IMG/VR virus record: IMGVR_UViG_3300023181_000025
Location: 62,001-126,000 of that record
DNA from: a virus
Reading direction: 5' to 3' (one strand)
Length of the DNA: 64,000 bases
A model generated the notes under the pieces. The model worked only from the letters and a program-made list of their open reading frames with translations, did not search any database and was not told where the DNA came from. Each line of letters begins with the position of its first letter. The stretch's first letter is position 1. Of the stretch, positions 54,919 through 63,419 are shown in pieces. A program made the translations under genes and the position numbers.

Positions 54919-55403
54919 TAGTGGCATTTACCGGCCATCGGCCAAACAAACTCTACAAGGCTTACGAAAAAGAAGGGATAATTTTAATTCGAGATGTTTT
55001 TATCGAAGATCTAAAAACACTTAAGCCAGATAAAATAATATCTGGAATGGCCCTTGGCGCAGATACCGCAGGAGCGGCAGCGGCAATTAAAATGGGAATC
55101 CCTCTAGCGGCGTATGTCCCTTTTATTGGACAGGAAAAATTGTGGCCTCAAAAATCTCAAGATACTTTCAATAAAATATTGGACAAAGCTTCAGAGGTTG
55201 TTATTGTTTCCGAGGGTGGATATTCTCCAGCAAAAATGCAAATCAGAAACATTAAAATGACGGACGATTGTGATGTCTTATTGGCGCTTTGGAACGGAAG
55301 CTCGGGAGGAACGGCAAATTGTGTAAAATATGCAGAAAAAGTCGGCAAAACTATTGTTAATTGTTGGGAACAATATCAAATTCACTTAATAAGTCACCAA
55401 TAA
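54915..55403 (+). CDS. SLOG/DUF1273 (YpsA-like) protein
   Basis: 162 residues. Starts VAFTGHRPNKL (GHRP motif), then IISGMALGADTAGA and the ADDCDVLLALWNGSSGGT-type loop, as in YpsA/DUF1273 members of the SLOG superfamily, which bind nucleotide-derived ligands. Several SLOG proteins function in NAD- or nucleotide-signalling defence; here possibly a sensor or sponge (inference). Confidence 0.8.
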   Translation: MIVAFTGHRPNKLYKAYEKEGIILIRDVFIEDLKTLKPDKIISGMALGADTAGAAAAIKMGIPLAAYVPFIGQEKLWPQKSQDTFNKILDKASEVVIVSEGGYSPAKMQIRNIKMTDDCDVLLALWNGSSGGTANCVKYAEKVGKTIVNCWEQYQIHLISHQ

Positions 55404-55461
55404 AAAAATAAACATTTTGAAGTTGCGGAAATTATAAGAGTCTTTGTTGATAAAAATATTT

Positions 55462-56475
55462 ATGAAATTATTAACACGCGACCAGTTTAGAGAAGGGTGT
55501 CTTGAAAGAGACAGTCATAAGTGCGTTATTTGTGGAGAAACGAAAAATCTTTCTGTCCATCATATTATAGAGCGGCGGTTATTCTCTGATGGCGGATACT
55601 ATCTTTCTAATGGATCTACACTTTGTGAGCCTCATCATATTCAGGCGGAAAAAACAGAGTTAAGTTGCGAAATAATTAGAGAGGCTTGTAATATTACGAA
55701 AATATGCTTGCCTGAAGATTATTACCCCGACCATCAATACACGAAATGGGGAGACGTTATATTGCCAAATAAACAGCGCATGAAAGGACCGCTTTTTTAC
55801 GATGAAAGCGTTCAAAAGATTCTTAAAGATCATTTTTCGCTTTATACGGATTACGTTAAGTATCCTAGATCATGGCATCTTTTATGGAGTCAAGGGAAAA
55901 CAAAGGATGACCGGGTTCTTCCCGATTGCTCTCAATTTGAAGGTAAGGAAATTGTTGTAACCGAGAAACTTGACGGGGAAAATACAAGTATCTACCACGA
56001 TTATATTCATGCCCGTTCTATTGACGGTCGAAACCATTGGAGCCGTGATTGGGTAAAAAATCTACAGGCTAGGGTTGGGTATCAGCTTGATCCCGGCTGG
56101 AGGATTTGCGGCGAAAATCTTTTTGCCAAACATTCCATTGGTTATGATAATCTGAAATCGTTTTTTTATGTGTTTAGCATCTGGAACGACAGGAATGAAT
56201 GCCTTAGTTGGGATGAAACGGTCGAGTATTGCTCTATATTAGAGCTTCAACACGTCCCGGTGCTATACCGGGGACTATGGGACGAAAGAAAGGTCAAAGC
56301 CCTTTATGATGAATCTAAACGCGAAACGATGGAGGGATATGTTGTAAGAATCGCGGACGGATTCAAATATGGAGAATTTAATAAATCATTGGCTAAGTTT
56401 GTGCGCAAGGACCACATAAACCCAGATAGCCATCATTGGTTCTTCACGGCTAGTGAAAAAAACAAATTACAATAA
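55462..56475 (+). CDS. HNH nuclease-RNA ligase fusion
   Basis: 337 residues from ATG 55462. Residues 20-62 are an HNH-type zinc module (CVIC, VHHIIERR, STLCEPHH). Residues ~160-325 are an RNA_ligase/Rnl2-like nucleotidyltransferase: motif I EKLDGEN (Lys169), RICGENLFAKHS (III), EGYVVRI (IV), KFVRKDH (V). The fusion of a putative RNA/DNA-cutting and an RNA-sealing domain is unusual. It may repair or edit tRNAs cleaved by host anticodon nucleases. Confidence 0.8.
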   Translation: MKLLTRDQFREGCLERDSHKCVICGETKNLSVHHIIERRLFSDGGYYLSNGSTLCEPHHIQAEKTELSCEIIREACNITKICLPEDYYPDHQYTKWGDVILPNKQRMKGPLFYDESVQKILKDHFSLYTDYVKYPRSWHLLWSQGKTKDDRVLPDCSQFEGKEIVVTEKLDGENTSIYHDYIHARSIDGRNHWSRDWVKNLQARVGYQLDPGWRICGENLFAKHSIGYDNLKSFFYVFSIWNDRNECLSWDETVEYCSILELQHVPVLYRGLWDERKVKALYDESKRETMEGYVVRIADGFKYGEFNKSLAKFVRKDHINPDSHHWFFTASEKNKLQ

Positions 56476-56484
56476 TGTATTAAT

Positions 56485-56673
56485 ATGAAATTAGAAGAAT
56501 TAATTAAATTTGCGCCGCAAGAAAAACAAAAGGCCCTTCAAAAGGAATTGGATGAGCTTTACGATCGCGATTTTAAACTAAACTGTTTGGAAAATGGAGG
56601 GGTAGATAATTGGCAGTGGTATTCGGAGAGTCTTGAAGAATACTGGGAAAGCAAAAAGGGGGAAGAAAATTGA
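56485..56673 (+). CDS. small acidic protein
   Basis: 62 residues, helical, starting MKLEELIKFAPQEKQKALQK. Overlaps the next gene by 4 nt. Unknown. Confidence 0.5.
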   Translation: MKLEELIKFAPQEKQKALQKELDELYDRDFKLNCLENGGVDNWQWYSESLEEYWESKKGEEN

Positions 56674-56882
56674 AACTTAAAAATATAAATAAACTTAGCA
56701 AAATTGGGGTAAGTAATTTTTTATTTGAATTATTTGATGGATTAATTAATGCCCGTCAATCAATGGACGAGGATTCAATGAAAGATCTGGCGAAAATAAT
56801 GATTGCTAATTTGGATGACTTGGATGAAGATGACTTCTTTGGAACCGAGGGTTGGAGACATACTATTTTAGGTGAAGACTGA
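56670..56882 (+). CDS. small acidic protein (TTG start)
   Basis: 70 residues from TTG 56670 overlapping the previous stop. Very acidic (LDDLDEDDFFGTEG). Overlaps the GT61 gene by 11 nt. Unknown function. Confidence 0.5.
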   Translation: MKLKNINKLSKIGVSNFLFELFDGLINARQSMDEDSMKDLAKIMIANLDDLDEDDFFGTEGWRHTILGED

Positions 56883-57906
56883 TTTGTCATATAGGTGGAT
56901 AGAGACATGCCCACGCCGTGAAATTACTTATGGAGAGCCCGAATGGGTTGGTAACCATAAGGTTGAATTTCATGACCGCATGTCTCACTATTTTCCGGCC
57001 AAGGGCGTTCTTTTTTTAAAGGATGCTTTTTTGTATGGGTCTCAGGGCGTGGTTAGATCGAAAGAGGGGAAATCAAAGTCTTTTTTGCCTATTTTATGGC
57101 CATCTCAATATGAAACCAAATTTAAATATTTTGAAAAGCCCCACAATACTGAGAGCCTCTCAGGAAATGTAGCGGCTATTTTTTCGCCTTGGGCGCAAAC
57201 AAACTATTGTCATTTTGTGTTGGATTGTTTAAGTCGCCTTAAAACATTAAGAGATGCGGGATTCGATGACAAAGATATAAGTAAATATATACTTCCAATC
57301 CCGCCATCAGGTTTCTGCAATGAACTGGTGAGAAGGACAGATATTGATCAATCAAAAATTATATGGGCCAAGGACCACGATTTATTTGTATGTGAGAATT
57401 TAATAGTCCCGTCTTATCCCGGATCGGCAAGAACATATGATGACACTATTAAATATATTCACTCGTTACGAGAAAATAATTTTGACTTAAACAAAAAAAG
57501 GAGAATTTATATTGAGAGAGGCAAGAGCAAAAGAAAAATACTTAACAATTCTCAAATCTATGACGTGTTGGACAAATACAATTTCGAGATTTTTGACGAA
57601 CGAAGTTTTGAAAAGGCGGACAAAATTTTTGCTGAAGCTAATTTAATTGTTGGGGCGCATGGAGCAGGTATGGCCAATCTGATTTTTTGTCAGCCACATA
57701 CTAAAGTTTTTGAGATTATGCCTTCATCTTGGCCAACTCCATTTTTCTTTTCTCTTTCAAAAGTTTTGAATTTAGATTATAGTTGCATGTTGGGAATAAG
57801 CGAAGGAAATATTTTCAACGATGTCAATAGCTGTAATGCCAATATGACTATTGAGATTCCCGTTTTCGAGAAGCAAATAGAGCGATTAGTCTTGACAAGT
57901 GAATAA
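56872..57906 (+). CDS. GT61-like glycosyltransferase
   Basis: 344 residues from GTG 56872. VGAHGAGMANLIFC (~262-275) is the GT61/DUF563 signature, with ARTYDDT and RIYIERGKSKRKILN preceding. N-terminal FSPWAQTNYCHFVLDCLSRL fits the family's conserved YxHFxxD region. GT61 enzymes add xylose, GlcNAc or similar sugars; acceptor unknown. Confidence 0.8.
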   Translation: MKTDLSYRWIETCPRREITYGEPEWVGNHKVEFHDRMSHYFPAKGVLFLKDAFLYGSQGVVRSKEGKSKSFLPILWPSQYETKFKYFEKPHNTESLSGNVAAIFSPWAQTNYCHFVLDCLSRLKTLRDAGFDDKDISKYILPIPPSGFCNELVRRTDIDQSKIIWAKDHDLFVCENLIVPSYPGSARTYDDTIKYIHSLRENNFDLNKKRRIYIERGKSKRKILNNSQIYDVLDKYNFEIFDERSFEKADKIFAEANLIVGAHGAGMANLIFCQPHTKVFEIMPSSWPTPFFFSLSKVLNLDYSCMLGISEGNIFNDVNSCNANMTIEIPVFEKQIERLVLTSE

Positions 57907-57919
57907 AGTTTGGTAAAGT
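57892..57919 (+). promoter_or_regulatory. sigma70-like promoter, leaderless configuration
   Basis: TTGACA 57892-57897, 16-nt spacer, TAAAGT 57914-57919, 7 nt to ATG 57927. Confidence 0.7.
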
Positions 57920-57926
57920 CTTCGTT

Positions 57927-59279
57927 ATGAAGCTATCAAAATCAAAAGATCATGACGTTAATTACCTAGCTGCGGTAATTGAAATTGAATCAATTCAAGA
58001 ACACCCAAACGCTGAAAAGCTCCAAATTATTGAGGTTTTTGGAGGAAATGTAATTATTGGAAAAGGTAGTTATTCAGTGGGGCAAAAGGTAGTTTATTTC
58101 CCGATTGAAACAAGCATTGAGCCTGAGTTCCTTAGTTGGGCGAATCTCTTTAGCGACCCAAACCTAAACAAGGACGAAAAGAGCAAGGGTTTCTTTGAAG
58201 CGAAGGGAACTAGAGTAAAACCAATTCGTTTGCGCGGAATCCCCAGCGAAGGGTTCGTTTATCCCGTCGATAAACTTGCTGAATTTTATGGAGCTAAAGA
58301 AAGTGATTTTAAAGTTGGCGAAACCTTTGACGAGGTTGGCGGCAAATCTTTGGTAAAGAAATGGGTCAGAAACACAACTGTTTCCCAAGTTCAAAGTGTA
58401 AAAGTAAAACTTCCTAAGTGGCTGGAAAAATTTCCCCGTCCCATTAGAAAATTTATTGGACAGAAGCTTTATAATCGCAAGGATGAGGGTGTAAAAGCTT
58501 CTATTGTTCCGGGACAATTTCAATTCCATTATTCTACGCCTCAGCTCTCTAGAACTTTCTTTGTATTGTCGCCGGAGGATGAAATTACAGCGTCTTGGAA
58601 ACTACACGGAACTTCTGCCGTTTTCTGCAATATTCTTGCCTATGAAAAACAGGGAATTATCGAAAAAGTGTTTAAGCGCAGTAAAAAGAAGGGGTATAAG
58701 TTCTTTTATGCTTCAAGGTCTGTCTTAAAGACTCGCAAGGACGAAACTTGGACAGATGATGTTTGGGGAAAGCATGCAAAAGAAGTTTACGAACGCGGCA
58801 TTCCTGAAGGAATTACAATCTTTGGAGAGCTGGTTGGCTACTCTTCGGCTCAAAAGCAAATTCAAAAAAAATATGATTACGGTTGCTCGGTTGGCCAAAG
58901 TGAATTGTATGTTTATCGTATCACTCATACGGATAAATTCAGTCAAGTCAGAGAACTTTCTTTTCCTGAAATTCAGGAATTTTGCGAAACCTTTGACTTA
59001 AAAACGGTCCCAGTTATTTACCAAGGAAAAGCAAAAGATTTGTTCCCGGAAATTCCAATTGACGAGAACTGGAGCAAAGCATTCGTTGAAAAACTTTCAG
59101 AAAATTACCTTGAAAAGGATTGCGAATTCTGCAAGAATAAAGTTCCAGCAGAAGGGGTTGTTGTAAAAATTGACAGTAAAGAAAATAAGCCCGTCTTTAA
59201 ACACAAAAGTGTCGCCTTTAAATTTCTTGAGAGCAAAGAAAGAGATAGCGGAGAAAGTAACATCGAAGAAGAATCATGA
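57927..59279 (+). CDS. RNA ligase, DraRnl/Rnl5-like
   Basis: 450 residues. N-terminal OB-type segment (LAAVIEIESIQEHPNAEKLQ, residues 14-33, tRNA-binding-domain-like). Ligase domain with motif I SWKLHGTSAVF (Lys225), FGELVGYSSAQ (III), PAEGVVVKI (IV) and HKSVAFKFLE (V). This N-terminal OB plus ligase order is that of Deinococcus Rnl-type enzymes, which seal nicks with 3'-OH RNA. It is the second RNA ligase within 2.5 kb. Own leaderless-type promoter. Confidence 0.85.
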   Translation: MKLSKSKDHDVNYLAAVIEIESIQEHPNAEKLQIIEVFGGNVIIGKGSYSVGQKVVYFPIETSIEPEFLSWANLFSDPNLNKDEKSKGFFEAKGTRVKPIRLRGIPSEGFVYPVDKLAEFYGAKESDFKVGETFDEVGGKSLVKKWVRNTTVSQVQSVKVKLPKWLEKFPRPIRKFIGQKLYNRKDEGVKASIVPGQFQFHYSTPQLSRTFFVLSPEDEITASWKLHGTSAVFCNILAYEKQGIIEKVFKRSKKKGYKFFYASRSVLKTRKDETWTDDVWGKHAKEVYERGIPEGITIFGELVGYSSAQKQIQKKYDYGCSVGQSELYVYRITHTDKFSQVRELSFPEIQEFCETFDLKTVPVIYQGKAKDLFPEIPIDENWSKAFVEKLSENYLEKDCEFCKNKVPAEGVVVKIDSKENKPVFKHKSVAFKFLESKERDSGESNIEEES

Positions 59280-59563
59280 ATACAAATTCACAATTAAAAG
59301 AATATCCCCTAGAGAGCGCAAGAAGCAAAGAGGCAGTATTCTTGACATACGAAAAATTCGGAGAAGCTTGGGATAAGGCAGCTAAAGAAAACAATGATCG
59401 CGGCGAATTAAGCATTGATGATTATTACGATATGTGCGAAAAATACACGGAAATATATGGGGAGCCAAACTCCGATGATAGCGAAGAGTTCGAAAAATTC
59501 GCCAAGGGATACCAATTAGGCTTTAAGTTAGGCCATGAAGTAGCAAAATATAAATACGAATAA
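59276..59563 (+). CDS. hypothetical acidic protein
   Basis: 95 residues, coupled by ATGA to the ligase, helical and acidic (DYYDMCEKYTEIYGEPNSDD). Unknown. Confidence 0.55.
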   Translation: MNTNSQLKEYPLESARSKEAVFLTYEKFGEAWDKAAKENNDRGELSIDDYYDMCEKYTEIYGEPNSDDSEEFEKFAKGYQLGFKLGHEVAKYKYE

Positions 59564-59567
59564 ACCC

Positions 59568-59843
59568 TTGGAAAAAGAAATACTTAAATTAACATCAGAA
59601 GAGGCGCGAAATATAATTTATAATCAAAATAAAGATTATAAGGAAATTAAGGTGGAAATTTACGAAAAGAATAGGTGGTTGATTTATTTTGAAAAAATTA
59701 TGCAGCGCATTTCTGACAATAAGTTTTTTAGTTTTTGTTATTCCGAAGGATCGGGCTGGCAAGGAGAGAAAAATGCTTATGAAGGAGAAGATTTTATCGA
59801 AGCTAAAGAGGTTTTTGAAAAGCGAATTACCACTTACGAATAA
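59568..59843 (+). CDS. hypothetical protein (TTG start)
   Basis: 91 residues from TTG 59568, 4 nt after the previous stop. Contains WLIYFEKIMQRISDNKFFSF. No family. Confidence 0.5.
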   Translation: MEKEILKLTSEEARNIIYNQNKDYKEIKVEIYEKNRWLIYFEKIMQRISDNKFFSFCYSEGSGWQGEKNAYEGEDFIEAKEVFEKRITTYE

Positions 59844-59854
59844 TATTAATAATA

Positions 59855-60241
59855 ATGAATGCACCAACAAAATTAAAACAAGCTATTCTTCTTGATGCAA
59901 AAGAAGGCTACGATCATTTAGATTTTTCTCAGTATAATCTTGAAGACCCCGGAGGCATCGAAGAATGCTGGGAAAAGTTTAATTGGGATATTCAAGACTG
60001 TAAAGAAGAGTTTCGTGGGGGCTCAGACAAAACCAACATACCTACGCCATACAGTCGTTATTATGAATCAAAATCTGTTGCAACTAAGATGAGCGATGGA
60101 TCATGGGTTGGATGGACTTATTGGTATGGCGGCGGAAAACACGGACAACCTGAAGCGGTTGAATGGGTTGATGACGCCTATTATTTAGACTGTAAAGAAG
60201 AAGAAAAAGTAGTAACGGTTAGAACATTTACAAAGCAATGA
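59855..60241 (+). CDS. hypothetical protein
   Basis: 128 residues starting MNAPTKLKQAILLDAKEGYD, with YSRYYESKSVATKMSDGSWV and VGWTYWYGGGKHGQPE. Overlaps the NDT-like gene by 4 nt. Looks like a conserved phage protein without known function. Confidence 0.6.
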   Translation: MNAPTKLKQAILLDAKEGYDHLDFSQYNLEDPGGIEECWEKFNWDIQDCKEEFRGGSDKTNIPTPYSRYYESKSVATKMSDGSWVGWTYWYGGGKHGQPEAVEWVDDAYYLDCKEEEKVVTVRTFTKQ

Positions 60242-60729
60242 TACAGCACGGAGCTTCTTTTATCCACCCTCCTTTAGGGATTCACCCAACCGATTCAGAC
60301 AAATTTAAGATTTTCTTAGCTGGAAGTATCGAAATGGGGGCGGCAGAAGATTGGCAATCGAAGGTTACTTGGGACGTTCGTGACTTTAGAGATAAAGTCA
60401 TTTTTATGAATCCTCGTCGCCCAGACTGGGACAATACATGGCAGCAAAGCATAACCGACCCAAACTTTAAAGAGCAAGTGAATTGGGAACTTGACATGCT
60501 TGCATCAAGTGATATGGTCGTTTTCTACTTTGATCCCAATACGCTTTCTCCGATTTCCCTTTTGGAATTAGGTCTTTACGCCGCAACGAAGAAAAAGGTT
60601 TTAGTTTGTTGCCCAAAAGGGTATTGGAGGCGAGGGAATATTGAGGTTATTTGTGATAAATATGGAATTCCATTATTTGAAAGCTATGAAGAATGGATCG
60701 AAGAAATTAAAAAGAATATTATATGGTAA
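60238..60729 (+). CDS. nucleoside 2-deoxyribosyltransferase-like protein
   Basis: 163 residues. FKIFLAGSIEMGAAEDWQ, NPRRPDWD, EQVNWELDMLASSDMVVFYF and SLLELGLYA follow the NDT/PF15891 pattern, with the conserved D..PR.P.W and the Glu in LLELG. Could exchange or hydrolyse nucleobases. Second such protein beside 10532. Confidence 0.8.
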   Translation: MIQHGASFIHPPLGIHPTDSDKFKIFLAGSIEMGAAEDWQSKVTWDVRDFRDKVIFMNPRRPDWDNTWQQSITDPNFKEQVNWELDMLASSDMVVFYFDPNTLSPISLLELGLYAATKKKVLVCCPKGYWRRGNIEVICDKYGIPLFESYEEWIEEIKKNIIW

Positions 60730-61000
60730 TACCAAAAGAAGTTTGGATTAATTATATGTAGGTAAAACTTTTTTCGAGACTGGAGAGTATCCAATAAATT
60801 TAACCACCCATAATCCAGCATTAAGAGAAGAATTAATTGATATAAAAATTAATCCGCAAAGTTATAATAGAAAAGATTTAGAAGCACGAATTTATGAAGA
60901 ACTTGATAGTCTTCATAAGACTATAGACAAATCAACTATTAATTTTAAATATAATTGGGACTTAGCCGCAGATATAATTACACAAGCAAGAAAACTATAA
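60723..61000 (+). pseudogene. frameshifted small gene
   Basis: ATG 60723 opens M-V-I-P-K-E-V-W-I-N-Y, then TAG at 60759-60761. Shifted by one base, the reading continues Y-V-G-K-T-F-F-E-T-G-E-Y for about 80 codons to TAA 61000 without any start codon of its own. Joined, this gives a plausible ~92-residue helical protein. Either a decayed gene, a sequencing indel, or a -1 frameshift. Confidence 0.5.
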
Positions 61001-61001
61001 C

Positions 61002-61385
61002 ATGTCAATTAACAATACTTACTATACCGTGGCCGGAATTCGTTTTAATTCGGTCGAAGAGTTCAAGGGATATCTAAAGCCAAGACTTTTTACTGACACC
61101 TCGGAAGAATATTATAATCTTTATGTCGAACCATTTGACGACAATGGATATAATGAAAAAATTACAAAAACGGAAAGTGGGCTCCATGTAATTATGGATG
61201 GCTTTAACGGAAGTTATGTAATTGTGGGAAAAATACTTAAGAAAAGCTTATACAGCCTTGAAATGACATCCTTTGCGGATATTCAGGCTGAAGTAGACTG
61301 GGGCGATTTGGAGGACAAGATCTATATGTATTTTGGAAACCACGGGAAAATGTTGGATATTCACATTGGAGGGCACCTGCATTAA
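61002..61385 (+). CDS. hypothetical protein
   Basis: 127 residues starting MSINNTYYTVAGIRFNSVEE. Acidic with a His-rich end (NHGKMLDIHIGGHLH). No family recognised. Confidence 0.55.
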   Translation: MSINNTYYTVAGIRFNSVEEFKGYLKPRLFTDTSEEYYNLYVEPFDDNGYNEKITKTESGLHVIMDGFNGSYVIVGKILKKSLYSLEMTSFADIQAEVDWGDLEDKIYMYFGNHGKMLDIHIGGHLH

Positions 61386-61387
61386 AT

Positions 61388-61645
61388 ATGATTAGTCGAA
61401 TTATTTCATTCCATAGTCTTGATTGGGAAGGGGGACTTGTTGAGGACACGTCTGCCTTCAATAGTATTTCAGAAGTTGGTGGACAGGATGAACCGGACAA
61501 CTATTTAATTTTTGACGAAAATGGGAGCTGTGAACAAATCGAAAATTGTCTAGAGAAAATTGAAGAATTGGTAAAATATGGCCAATTTGATATTGACATT
61601 GTTCGCGAAATCATATTAAATGAGGTCTTCAAACAATATGAATAA
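61388..61645 (+). CDS. hypothetical protein
   Basis: 85 residues, acidic (DENGSCEQIENCLEKIEELV). Overlaps the kinase-like gene by 8 nt. Unknown. Confidence 0.5.
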   Translation: MISRIISFHSLDWEGGLVEDTSAFNSISEVGGQDEPDNYLIFDENGSCEQIENCLEKIEELVKYGQFDIDIVREIILNEVFKQYE

Positions 61646-62057
61646 ACCACCTGATATTATCATAACTACCGCCGCTTCGGGCGCGGGAAAATCGACTTTT
61701 TCTAAATTGCTATGCGACAATCAGTTGGGCTGGGTGTCAGTGGAGGCCGATTCATTTTTTTACGATTCCCAAGGAAATTACAATTTCGATGCGTCGAAAC
61801 TTGGGCTAGCCCACAAAAGTTGCCAAGATCAATTCTTAAGATATCTTAAGGAACCATCCGTAAAGACTATTATTGTGGCCAATACAAATACCAAACCCGC
61901 AGACTATAAGTTCTATGAGGACGCGGCAAATAAGTTGGGGTGCCGGATTTTCCACATTATCATTCAAAATCGCCACGGAAATGAAAATGTCCACAATGTC
62001 CCATTTCAGACTCTTGATAGACAAAAAGACAATATTTTAAATAACATTAAGCTATGA
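61638..62057 (+). CDS. P-loop kinase, polynucleotide-kinase-like
   Basis: 139 residues from ATG 61638. Walker A TAASGAGKST near residue 10. ADSFFYDSQGNYNFDASKLG followed by AHKSCQDQF is the N4BP2/AAA_33-type kinase region that accepts RNA 5' ends or similar, and VANTNTKPADY follows. Proximity to two RNA ligases suggests the end-healing kinase of an RNA repair pathway (inference). Confidence 0.65.
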   Translation: MNKPPDIIITTAASGAGKSTFSKLLCDNQLGWVSVEADSFFYDSQGNYNFDASKLGLAHKSCQDQFLRYLKEPSVKTIIVANTNTKPADYKFYEDAANKLGCRIFHIIIQNRHGNENVHNVPFQTLDRQKDNILNNIKL

Positions 62058-62263
62058 AAGTTTACAAATTAGAGGTTTACGTGATGGATGTTTACGACGA
62101 AGGGGAAAAGACGATCGTTCAGTGCATTGAAGACAGCGATTATTTTTCTTGCTATGTAAAAGATGTAAAATCTGTAGACGCGGGAGAGTGGAGCGATGAC
62201 CATCCATTAAATAGAATAGAAACCTCAGCGAAAGAACTAGAAAAGCTATTTATTCTTGATTAA
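62054..62263 (+). CDS. hypothetical protein
   Basis: 69 residues coupled by ATGA to the kinase gene; acidic beta-rich (YKLEVYVMDVYDEGEKTIVQ). Convergent overlap of 14 nt with the following leftward gene. Unknown. Confidence 0.5.
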   Translation: MKVYKLEVYVMDVYDEGEKTIVQCIEDSDYFSCYVKDVKSVDAGEWSDDHPLNRIETSAKELEKLFILD

Positions 62264-62489
62264 TTTTATTTTCTTCTTGAATATCTTGCTTACACTCCAC
62301 CTTTGCGGCCTGATAAGTTCCCCAATGTCCGGTTACGATTGAATAAACAGAGATAAAAACCAACACAGGGACAGAATCCTTTAGCCAAACACAAATTGGA
62401 ATAGATAAAATTAGCCATATAATAGTTAACCAGCCATTTATTCGGCGCATTAATATTGGGCTATCAATCAATTCTAACAATTTTCTCAC
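62250..62489 (-). CDS. small membrane protein (GTG start)
   Basis: 79 residues. Two hydrophobic helices (WLTIIWLILSIPICVWL, VPVLVFISVYSIVTGHW) and a charged C-terminus. The only leftward gene in the right third. A variant phage promoter (GTGTGTAATA on the minus strand, about 62496-62505) lies just upstream of GTG 62489. Confidence 0.55.
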   Translation of the reverse strand: MRKLLELIDSPILMRRINGWLTIIWLILSIPICVWLKDSVPVLVFISVYSIVTGHWGTYQAAKVECKQDIQEENKINQE

Positions 62490-62517
62490 AACTTATATTA
62501 CACACAAAAATAAACAT

Positions 62518-63036
62518 ATGGAAGACATTCACGGATTAATTGCAGGAAATATCAAAACAACCAATTATGAAGAATTTTTGGAAATTATTAAATTAATAAA
62601 CAAGGATTATGGACAACTTCAAAAAGAAGGGAAGTTCACCCATACATATTTTAAAGATACTCTTACTGATTGGGAAACAGTCAGGGGTTGGAAACATAAG
62701 GAAGAGGATGCAAAGGAACTCCGACATGTGCTTAGAACTGAGTGGTATATAGGGGGAGTAAGCGGGGGGAGCTGTTGGGATGATGGGTCAGAAAACAATC
62801 ATTACAGTGTTGTTTCGGATTCTTCTCCAGAAGAATTAACTATTCTAGATGCGATTTTACTGAAATTTTGCCCCTCTATTAATTTTCTTGAATACAAGAT
62901 TTTAACTAACAAACTAGTTGAATACAAAACAAGGTCAGAAAATGAATATTATGGAAATTCTTCAAATTACGCAAGTTACACTGTAGTTGTGGAGGATTTA
63001 TTTAACTACATTAAAGAAAAAGGATGGCTCGCGTAA
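62518..63036 (+). CDS. hypothetical protein
   Basis: 172 residues starting MEDIHGLIAGNIKTTNYEEF. Gly-rich turn (GGVSGGSCWDDGSENN) and acidic character. Unknown; overlaps the next kinase-like gene by 13 nt. Confidence 0.6.
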   Translation: MEDIHGLIAGNIKTTNYEEFLEIIKLINKDYGQLQKEGKFTHTYFKDTLTDWETVRGWKHKEEDAKELRHVLRTEWYIGGVSGGSCWDDGSENNHYSVVSDSSPEELTILDAILLKFCPSINFLEYKILTNKLVEYKTRSENEYYGNSSNYASYTVVVEDLFNYIKEKGWLA

Positions 63037-63419
63037 TAGTAATAATAGGACTGCCGGGTAGTGGAAAAAGCTTTTTAAGTCGTCAAATACTAAAAGAGAA
63101 TCCGGGATTTGAGATATTAGATGACCCGACACAAAAAGAGTCGCATATTTTAATTAATCTTTTAGAGAACGGTAAAAATCTAATAGTTTGTGATCCTCAT
63201 TTATGCAATCCCGCCAATAGAAAGCTGGCGGAATCAATTTTTGCGGATTGGGGATATGAAGTTAGCCGGATTTTCTTTGAAAACAATGTTGAAAAATGTA
63301 AAAACAACATTAAGTTTCGCAATGACGAAAGAATTATTGACAGGTTTGAAACTTTCCAATACGTTGTTCCTGAATGGGCGGAACCTTTGAAAATTTGGCA
63401 AAACGAAGAAAAATTATGA
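63024..63419 (+). CDS. P-loop kinase-like protein
   Basis: 131 residues. Walker A GLPGSGKSFLS (~9-19), LIVCDPHLCNPANRK and EVSRIFFENNVEKCKNN resemble AAA_33/polynucleotide-kinase-type lid and strand regions. A second small kinase near the RNA ligases; substrate unknown. Confidence 0.65.
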   Translation: MARVIVIIGLPGSGKSFLSRQILKENPGFEILDDPTQKESHILINLLENGKNLIVCDPHLCNPANRKLAESIFADWGYEVSRIFFENNVEKCKNNIKFRNDERIIDRFETFQYVVPEWAEPLKIWQNEEKL

